Source: Ectobius pallidus (taxonomy: Eukaryota > Arthropoda > Insecta > Blattodea > Ectobiidae). From it: DNA of 64,000 bases. The stretch spans positions 152,921,265-152,985,264 of the forward strand of contig CAXKWD010000005.1 in assembly GCA_964059195.1 (NCBI GenBank), given 5' to 3'. Positions 56,432 through 64,000 of the stretch are shown in pieces. The position numbers were made by a program, and so were the translations under genes. The first letter of the stretch is position 1, and every line of letters starts with the position of its first letter. The notes beneath the pieces were generated by a model. That model was not told the DNA's origin. It was given only the letters and a program-made list of their open reading frames with translations, and did no database searches.

Positions 56432-56844
56432 ATTAAAGTAGTTAGGGGTACTGAAGTCTCTTTTTATTATTATATCTAAGGCTATGCACGTGGTCGTCAA
56501 GGGGTATTATTTGTTCAGAGTGAATATTTAATTCTGCGGAAACTGGACAGCATTATTAGTTTGAGAAACTAATTTGTATCTGGATGCCACACCAAAGTTT
56601 CTTCATAAACTGTTCTGTTATGTAGCTCTGTTTTATAAAATTGGGAACACTCATTTAATTCATCGCATGAGATGAAAGTCTGGACGTTTGCTTCGGTCAT
56701 ATACTCAGTGGGATGTGTTTTGTTACAAACTCGTAAGCCACGGAAGTTAATGCTCTACCAGAAGACGAAATACGCAAATATGCTCTAAAATTTGTAAAAT
56801 ATGCTCCGGAACCAATGAAATATGCTCTATAATTTAAATATTAT

Positions 56845-58313
56845 TAGGGCTGAAAATCGATTAAAATTTCTAATCGAGTTAACGCTTGACTTTAATCGAT
56901 TAATCGACCGATTAATCGACTGATTAATCGACAAACAGGTCGGTATTTTAAACGAGACCAAAGTGTACATTTAATATTGTTTTACACGTTTAATAACTAC
57001 TACACTACAGATAATCAGAAGAAATCCAGAATTAATGAATACCATTATTATTTAACTAGTGAAAAAATATATACAAAACTTACATTTCCGGTTACTTTTT
57101 CAGCCAAGACTTGAGACCCACGAGTTTGTTGACATTTGAATGTTCAAGAGACGATCGTAGCTTGTTTAATAGTATATTGCGACACAAGGGCGGAAAGGCA
57201 CGTTTACGGGTCGAGGAAACAGATTGAAAACCCGAGGCGCAGCCGAGGGTTTTTAAGTTTTCGAGACCCGTAATAGTATATTGCGACACAAGGGCGGAAA
57301 GGCACGTTTACGGGTCGAGGAAACAGATTGAAAACCCGAGGCGCAGCCGAGGGTTTTTAAGTTTTCGAGACCCGTAAATGCCTTTACGGTCCGTGTGTTG
57401 CATGCTATTTTTTGCACGACGGTTACTTATATCAATTTAATTATATTAATTGTGATATTACCTGAAAATATTATGTAAATACAGACTTGAAGAATGGTGC
57501 TTATTTCAGAAAGGGATTCGCATTTGTTATTGTTTATGGCAACCGAATATTTATAAAGCGGGGAGGCCTTGGTCATTTCTGCTCGCAAATAAGCATTTGC
57601 GGGCGGTAAAGTAACTTTCCGCCCGTCGCCCCTAGCAACAATTCACTTTCCGCCCGTCGCCCCTAGCAACAAGATTGCGTGTGGTAATGTCAAGTTACGA
57701 GCCATGTAAACAACTGTCGTAAGAAACACTTACTAGCTAAGGAGTGCAAAAATGCCTTTACGGTCCGTGTGTTGCATGCTATTTTTTGCACGACGGTTAC
57801 TTATATCAATTTAATTATATTAATTGTGATATTACCTGAAAATATTATGTAAATACAGACTTGAAGAATGGTGCTTATTTCAGAAAGGGATTCGCATTTG
57901 TTATTGTTTATGGCAACCGAATATTTATAAAGCGGGGAGGCCTTGGTCATTTCTGCTCGCAAATAAGCATTTGCGGGCGGTAAAGTAACTTTCCGCCCGT
58001 CGCCCCTAGCAACAATTCACTTTCCGCCCGTCGCCCCCAGCAACAAGATTGCGTGTGGTAATGTCAAGTTACGAGCCATGTAAACAACTGTCGTAAGAAA
58101 CACTTACTAGCTAAGGAGTGCAAAAAATAATACCGGCAGCTTTAAAAACTCTCTCACTCGGCACTGAGAAAGGAGTTTGGTCATTCGACTCATTTCTCGG
58201 AAAACGTTTTTCAGAATTCGACTAAACCGATTAATCGGTAAATGTAATTGATCGACGATTAAATGTTTAATCGATGAATCGAGCTGATTAATCGATTAAT
58301 CGGTACAGCCCTA
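56845..58313. mobile_element. hAT-type MITE with AATATTAT duplication
   Basis: Inverted ends TAGGGCTG and CAGCCCTA, with many ATTAATCGA repeats in both arms. AATATTAT flanks it perfectly (56837-56844, 58314-58321). About 960 bp of it is a second element, copy B of the hairpin family. Confidence 0.92.
57169..58132 (+). repeat. Hairpin-bearing repeat family, copy B, with duplications
   Basis: Hairpin unit GGGTCGAGGAAACAG...GACCCGTAA occurs twice in tandem (57171-57273, 57274-57379). The following 374-bp unit also occurs twice (57378-57751, 57752-58125) and is almost identical. Inside each, TTTCCGCCCGTCGCCCC is doubled. The unit ends GGAGTGCAAAAA. It inserted inside the hAT-type MITE at 56845. 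Confidence 0.85.
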
Positions 58314-58321
58314 AATATTAT

Positions 58322-59374
58322 ACGTTCTTTTGTTAGCTGAATTTTATTAATTTTAAAATTTTAAAAAGTCGTAGAAGTTTTATAACTTATAGGCTATTAC
58401 AAAACTTAAAAAAAGCCAATACAACATATTTTATTAAATTGAAAACTAATGAAGTGAAATGTGGCTTTAATACTGTACGATTACTTCCAAAAACATTAGG
58501 TGGTCTTACCTTTAGCACGATATGCTAATTCACCATTAGCCAGATATGCTGTAGGCTGAAATGTTTGAAGTAGGCCTAAAATATTTAAAATATGTCCATA
58601 GAGACATTTTTAAAAATACTTATAGGCCTACTATAGATATTCTAAATATTGTAGAAGGTGATGTTCATGATATGTTTACAAATAGATCGAAAAAAGAATC
58701 ATTCAAAAATAGAGCCATTTGTGGAAAGTATCCGGAAACGGCATTTTAGTGCCCGAAACGTGGCTGCCATTTTATAACAATAATTACCCATAACTGAAAC
58801 AGTTTGATTAATTTTGAAAAAGTATGACATTTTAGAAGTAGAGCAATTCATTGCTGAGGGAAAAAATTATGAAATTTACCTATTTCTCACCTATGAATTT
58901 CACCGAAAGCTGTATGTCCCCCCTTAAAAGGGCTTCTTTTACCTTCGACTGTCTAAAAGGTTTTGAGAAACACTGATGTATACTGTAATAACCGTAAATG
59001 TTTGAACTTTGAACTGCACTAAAGCAGTAACTTTCACGTTTGTGTGCTCGTAGCAAATTATCTTGAGTACTTCAGCAACACTTCACTGACACAATCAAGA
59101 CGAACGAGCTAAACAGAATCCTGTAACGTAGCGCAAGAAAATCTACCACCTAGGCTATATAAAATGTCTGCAATCTTGCATTTGCCATATTGAACGATTT
59201 CTTCAATTATACAAAAATCTTATGTAAAATTCTCACATGTTTCTTTTTCTGCATAACCCTTAAATGTGTAAGAAAATTACAGAAAATAAATTCAAAGAAA
59301 ATTTGAAATTTCGTATAAAGCTATTAAATAATTCCATATATAAGCCTACCTACCATTCCTTCCTTATCTTGTTA
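58322..59374. other. Unassigned; lone hAT-type right end
   Basis: GGTTTTGAGAAACACTG near 58975 resembles a hAT right end without partner. No gene recognised. Confidence 0.4.
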
Positions 59375-59376
59375 TA

Positions 59377-59789
59377 CAGTGTGTTTCAAAAATACTTTTA
59401 CAAACTTCGGGCATGGGTTCCTTACACCAAAAGAAGGAAAAAAGTTCATATGAACATATGTCCCCAAATAATTGTTCTCTCGTTATTCTTTTATTAATGA
59501 AGGTTTGCGTTCAACGACCCTCGAGGTCCGACACCATCCCGGAGTATTTGAAAGGGTGCGACAGTCCATGATTCGACGAGTGGATGCATGACTAGAAGCA
59601 AGAGGAGGACATTTCGAGCATTTGTTATGAGTTTTGTCTGTTGACGTGTTATGAGTGTACCAATGTGTTGAACAGTTCCTAACGAGAAAACCAAGGATTA
59701 TGGGACATATGTTCATATGAACTTCTTTCCTTCTTTTGGTGTAAGGAACCCATGCCCGAAGTTTGTAAAAGTATTTTTGAAACACCCTG
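59377..59789 (+). mobile_element. Mariner/Tc1-type MITE with transposase tail
   Basis: Inverted arms of about 90 bp begin CAG(T/G)GTGTTTCAAAAATACT, and TA flanks both ends (59375-59376, 59790-59791). Between the arms (59547-59630, plus strand) the codons read ERVRQSMIRRVDA, a stop, then LEARGGHFEHLL-stop. That resembles the C-terminus of a Tc1/mariner-type transposase. Confidence 0.75.
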
Positions 59790-59791
59790 TA

Positions 59792-60317
59792 TATTATGGC
59801 ATCAATTTGAGTCATTGATCAGTGACTGGACTTTTGTTTGGTTGCAGAGGCACTTACCCTAATCCACATGAAAATATCGTATCTTCGGTCAATAGGAATA
59901 TCCCAAGAACTTTGTCCGTACTATCCTTTTGGGGATAACAAAGAACTCCCTTTGTATTTTCCACAGACATCAATACTTTACTTAATAGATTTGTGCTTAT
60001 GATTATTCATCCAAAAGAATTGAGCAGCTGAAATAACTGAATATGCTGTATATTTATATTGCTTGTATTGTAACCGCTGAGGTATATACTTACCATATTT
60101 AGGACCCCTTTGGTCAAACGTTTTTGAACGATCTGATGCCATTTTTTAATTCAGCTACTGGGCCATGTCAGAAGTTCGAAATATGTGTCTATACAGTAGG
60201 GTAGGCCATGGAACTATTGCTTGTCAATTGTTTCTATTATTGGTGTAATTTTGTAGATTAAATTTCAATTGATATCAATTTAAATGGATATTATACAAGA
60301 TGAAATGGCGAGGATAA
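59792..60317. other. Unassigned sequence
   Basis: No gene recognised. Confidence 0.4.
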
Positions 60318-60556
60318 TTTTTCTTCTTCTTCTTCTTCTTCTTCTTCTTGCGGATTATTTTCGGCTGTCTCCGCCTCCAGTCTCCATTTTCTTCTGTTTT
60401 GACTTTCCTCCTTATTCATATTTCTTTGTTCCATTGCCTCCTTCACATCATCTTGCCAGTTGCGTCGTGGGCGACCCCTTTTCTTCCGCCGGGATGGTAT
60501 CCATCTTAGTATCCTGTTCGGTAACCTTTCTTCACTCGTCCTATTTACATGACAAT
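60318..60556 (-). pseudogene. LINE ORF2 C-terminus with (GAA)n tail
   Basis: The minus strand encodes RLPNRILRWIPSRRKKRGRP, RRNWQDDVKEAMEQRN and RRKWRLEAE, a common LINE C-terminal sequence. It then runs into a GAA repeat that adds a string of Glu codons. It is 5'-truncated. Confidence 0.75.
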
Positions 60557-60712
60557 GGGATGTAAATATGCAATTCGGCATTTGCCTTTACGACTGGGGA
60601 AACCATTAAAAAAACCATGTCAAATTGACCGGCCACGGAATTTGAACCTGGAACCTCCCGAATGCGAGTCTTTAGACGTTACTGTCTCGGCCACCTCGCT
60701 CGGTGATGCCAT
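60557..60712 (-). mobile_element. tRNA-derived SINE head, family 7
   Basis: The minus strand reads AGCGAGGTGGCCGAG, then B box GGTTCAAATTCCG, then GGTTTCCCCAGTCGTAAAGG. It directly adjoins the LINE end, so the two may form one SINE with a LINE-derived tail. Confidence 0.55.
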
Positions 60713-61496
60713 TTAGTTGAAAAAGATAAATAAAAAATAAATAAATTACTGTCCTAATAATTGTGTTAACTGTTTTCTATGCGGTCCAGCCCGGGTTTAT
60801 AAATTGTGTTAGAAATTTAGTCTCGTGAACTTAAGGATTAAGCTTCTTGTTGTTCGTTTGGGATTTTCGAATTTTCTAGCTTCTCATCCCGACATAAAGT
60901 AACTGGGTGTATTGCAGTATGCGTATATATTTCCTTCCCTCAAGGCATTTTTAGTGTTTTTGTGATTTTAGTTAAAATGACGCAACATTTTCACTCATCT
61001 TAAATAGTGACTCTTCCAAACACGATAACAAACTAAACAGTGATATTTAATTGTGATGTAGAGTTATACGAATAGAGTTGATGGTAATTTAATAGTGAGT
61101 CAGTAGCCGTAAAGAATGACAAAATGTGGACAGCATATTCCCACATCTCTAAAAGATAAACACTTGCCATGACTTATGCTTCATCCCTCGTATATTACGT
61201 CCCTTCTATCCATAATAATTTATTCAAAGATAGGCTGTACTTTTCTCTAGCATGTTGTTTTCCTCAAGAAGTTCTGGTCGGAATTTGTTGGAATTTAAGA
61301 ATCACTTAAGACAACCCAAAACATCGGTATACATAACACACACACATTGTATCTAATTTAAAATCAGAAATGACATTGTGGGATAAAAACTTGCTAAAAT
61401 AAATTACATCGTTCCTTCATTTATCTAACGTTAACTAGAAAATAAAATGTAATATTTTCTCATTTGCATGCGTGTCGATTACTAAGGCCCCCCCCA
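60713..61496. other. Unassigned sequence
   Basis: No gene recognised. Confidence 0.4.
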
Positions 61497-62022
61497 AAAA
61501 AAACTTTTTCTTTGGTGTCTAAGATGTTTTACCGGATTTTGGCTAAACTTAGTGTGCTTATTCCTAATATGTAAACAGTTTTTTCCTACCAGCTCTACTT
61601 TTATATAGATTTTATTCGTGAACTCTTAGTCTAGCGAAACAAAATCTAGCTTGATAATATAGCTAGTGAAGGTTCTTGACCATACTTTGGATACGAAGGA
61701 CGAAAACTGTGCGAAGTACAGAAAAACTAAAAGCTGGATTAATTTTTGACCCTCAAATTGACAGCTCATAAGTCATAAACGACCTTACAGTATGTGATAA
61801 TATTAGTTTTTTGAAATACCCCATGTTATATTGTTATTGTAATGTTAATGTAATGTTAGTGTGTTGCTTTTTTCTTCACATGATTTAAAAGCTAAAAATA
61901 GGTACTGTTTTTTATTTATATCAAACGTAAAATGGGATAATATGCATAATGGCAATACCATATCTCAAAACTAAAGCTGATAGGGCAAAACTAAATTCTA
62001 AGGCACGAAAATGGCTGTCTGT
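61497..62022. repeat. Duplicated promoter-like segment, copy 2
   Basis: Second copy of 46043-46618. The TATA box is conserved (minus strand, 61598-61607). Similarity stops just inside the region that encodes the membrane-protein-like frame in copy 1. Confidence 0.75.
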
Positions 62023-62451
62023 AAATTATCCGCTTTTAAAAACAAAACCTTATTACATAGTACAAAGCATGGCAGAAACTATTTAACATCAAGGAGACAT
62101 AATAACAACGAGCTGCAGGCTAAACTCGATATTACGTATCTTCAATTCCCGCGTCGCTAGTTTATATTGGTACACTTCCTAAACTTCTAGCAACTGCACC
62201 ATGACAAGCAATAAACGGATAGAAAGAACTTTCCAAACTTTTTATTTCGACTCTCTCAACCAACTATTCAAAAAATGCCTTTGCGTCTGGGTTATTCACA
62301 GGGGCGTGTCTCTCACTTTAATAAATGATTACTTGGAGGTCATGGTTAGCAACCTGTGGATCACAGTTCCGAGGATTGGATGTTATCCATCAGTAACGAG
62401 ACTTCTAAATATTTATTTAATAACTAGCCACAAAGTCTTATTAACTGATTA
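62023..62451. other. Unassigned sequence
   Basis: A 102-codon plus-strand frame (62201-62509) runs into the adjoining repeat and has no recognised similarity; I do not call it. Confidence 0.4.
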
Positions 62452-62890
62452 TAGTATATTGCGATACAAGTGCCGTAAGCGGTGCGTACGGATCGAGGAA
62501 AGAGTTTGAAAAAACGAGGCGCTTGCGCCGAGTTTTTTCAATTTCCGAGATGCGTTATGCGCTTACGGCACGAGTATTGCATGCTATTTTTTTGCACGAT
62601 GATTATTTATATCAATTTATTTATATTAATTAGCTGAAAATATTATGTATATATACACTATTGAAGATGGATGTTATATTTCAGGAAGTGATTCGCATGT
62701 GTTTGTTGTTATGGGAACCGAATATTTGTCCTGGGGGGCCTTGTCCATAAAGGCTTGTATTACGATGAGTGCCTAAGTAAATTCTTACCGCACATAGCAA
62801 CAAGATTGCGTGTGGGATTGTCAACTTACGATCCACGGCAACAACATTCGTAAGTACCACTAATTAGTTAAATCGTGCAAAAAATTATTA
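62452..62890 (+). repeat. Hairpin-bearing repeat family, copy C
   Basis: Single, simple copy: hairpin around GAGGCGCTTGCGCCGAG, then GCATGCTATTTTTTTGCACG, the TATATCAATTTA block and an end TCGTGCAAAAAATT. It lacks the duplications of copy B and the micro-insertions of copy A. Confidence 0.82.
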
Positions 62891-62902
62891 ATGTAGGCCT
62901 AT

Positions 62903-63280
62903 TGTACGAGGGAGAATCAAATGAAAACAGCAATTAATTTTTTCCCACTATTTTACTGCAGGAAGAATGTTTGCTTGTACATTATTATTCTATTTAGTCC
63001 CCTCTTAGTTCAAGACACTTAAGCCATCGGATAGGAAGTGCTTCGATACCCCGTGAGAAAAATTATTTTGGTTGATGCTGTAGCCACTCGTGCACCGCCT
63101 ATTGGACGTCTTCATCAAACTTGAACTTCTGCCATCCAAGGTGCTCCTTTAATGGTCCATAGATCTGGAAATCCGATAGTGCCAAAGCGATGGAGATTGC
63201 TGAGTGCAGGTGTTTTGCTTTAACATGATAACGCCCGTCCTCATGCTCCTCGTGCAACAATGAAAACCGTGGACGACATC
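62903..63280. pseudogene. Mariner transposase remnant with internal inversion
   Basis: Minus strand (about 63186 to 62990) encodes DFQIYGPLKEHLGWQKFKFD, VHEWLQHQPK and LPIRWLKCLELRGD-stop, the C-terminus of a mariner/SETMAR-type transposase. Plus strand (about 63195-63280) encodes HDNARPHAPRATMKTVDDI, the catalytic block that normally comes just before it. The two blocks point in opposite directions, so the gene is internally inverted. A mariner-like end, TACGAGGGAGAATCAAATGA, lies at about 62904. Confidence 0.75.
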
Positions 63281-63497
63281 CATCACCATAATAGTCTTGA
63301 GGGTGCGTTTGTTCCTACTCTTATTGCTCGTTTCAGGAAACGAGCTTTGATTTTCTCTAGTTTCTCTAAGTCGGTGGTCGTTAGTTTCTCCAAATGGACG
63401 GTAAACGAACTATTGACCCGCTCTAAATCTTAAACCGCAAAAAAGTGTAAATGTTAGATTAATTAAGTTTCTGCTGTAAGCGGTTCATATGTGAATC

Positions 63498-63499
<2 letters not shown>

Positions 63500-63532
<33 letters not shown>
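63500..63532. repeat. (GT)n microsatellite
   Basis: About 16 GT units. Confidence 0.95.
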
Positions 63533-63557
63533 AAAGTTGACGAGACCATGACTAATG

Positions 63558-63980
63558 CCCGGTTTCTATAAACGCGCGAAATACCTATGGGTAAATTATC
63601 CAATGGACAGAATTTACACAAGAATAACTTTTACAAACTCAAATAATTTAAAGATAACCATCACATACACTTGTAGGGATTTTCTAAATAAATGTCCTCT
63701 GGGTAAATATGAAAATGACAGACAAAATGTTCCTACAAACTCGGGCTAGATCTTTTCAAGGGTAAATCGTCGGGTTAATTTATCCTTTCATGGATGGCTG
63801 GATAAAATTTAACCTCTCAGAGGATCAATAATAATTTAAACAATGATAATCAAAGCCTTCTGAATTAAATTACCTGCACAACTCTAAGGCCTTTCTCATT
63901 ATATCATTGTGGGTGATTAGAAACTAATTTGCCCATGGATAATTTACCCATAGGTATTTCACGACTTTATAGAAACCGGG
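63558..63980. mobile_element. MITE with CCCGGTTTCTATAAA ends
   Basis: Inverted arms CCCGGTTTCTATAAA and TTTATAGAAACCGGG continue as AAATACCTATGGGTAAATTA and its complement. The target duplication is not clear. Confidence 0.75.
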
Positions 63981-64000
63981 AATAATTGAAGTTAATGATA

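Larger units (their letters stand above)
11483..62901. repeat. Dispersed TAGGCCTA micro-insertions (28 exact sites)
   Basis: Exact TAGGCCTA starts at 11483, 15675, 18575, 21018, 22832, 24108, 24254, 25049, 26531, 26632, 26862, 27112, 28628, 28693, 28947, 29939, 31101, 33137, 33781, 38758, 40318, 45252, 47257, 53109, 55991, 58571, 58623 and 62894. Shorter forms TAGGCTA and TAGCCTA occur at least 40 more times by eye. None of the three lies in the retrotransposon at 1-9523. Comparison with related copies shows exact 5- or 6-bp insertions at TA. Confidence 0.85.

Noticed and set aside
60284..60565. 93-codon plus-strand frame with a Leu run
   Set aside because: Opposite-strand shadow of the LINE C-terminus; the Leu run is the complement of the GAA tail.
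62201..62509. 102-codon frame as a gene
   Set aside because: Its last third is inside the hairpin repeat family, and no family is recognised.
11483..62901. TAGGCCTA explained as a methylation or restriction-site effect, or as strand slippage
   Set aside because: Exact TA-to-TA insertions of 5-6 bp at unrelated sites, including non-repetitive DNA, are not produced by base substitution or slippage.

Overview
The window is repeat-dominated eukaryotic nuclear DNA, most likely from an insect with a large genome. Support comes from gypsy, Penelope, LINE, tRNA-SINE, hAT, mariner, pogo and Helitron remains of arthropod type. A cockroach or relative is my guess; nothing here proves the species. I see no intact host protein gene.

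Region 1 (1-9523) is a young Ty3/gypsy LTR retrotransposon. It has a leader with a primer-binding site, gag (558-2657), a canonical -1 frameshift signal (TTTAAAC plus a downstream stem), pol (protease, reverse transcriptase, RNase H, integrase), a polypurine tract and a long 3' LTR (6645-9442). The LTR is followed by 81 bp of a second leader. Pol is broken once, at a C-run near 4700.

Region 2 (10008-14609) is bounded by hAT-like ends and a matching 8-bp duplication. It contains a minus-strand LINE into which a Penelope-like element inserted as a head-to-head inverted pair with a 15-bp target duplication.

Region 3 (14610-64000) is old sequence packed with non-autonomous elements. At least twelve hAT-type MITEs are seen, most with perfect 8-bp target duplications and several nested. 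There are TA-duplicating MITEs (mariner- and pogo-like), eight tRNA-type SINE families, LINE 3' ends, a Helitron, a tRNA-like fold-back element and a hairpin-bearing family present three times.

The most unusual signal is a dispersed micro-insertion. TAGGCCTA occurs 28 times, and its shorter forms TAGGCTA and TAGCCTA at least 40 times, everywhere except the young retrotransposon. Wherever a related copy without the motif exists in the window, the motif is an exact insertion of 5 or 6 bp at a TA, with TA duplicated (TA-GGCC-TA, TA-GGC-TA, TA-GCC-TA). One case removes a LINE reading frame, one breaks a tetranucleotide repeat in phase, and one sits inside a hAT target duplication that becomes perfect when it is removed. 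This looks like a recurrent, lineage-wide footprint process, for example excision of a TA-targeting transposon whose ends begin with GG.
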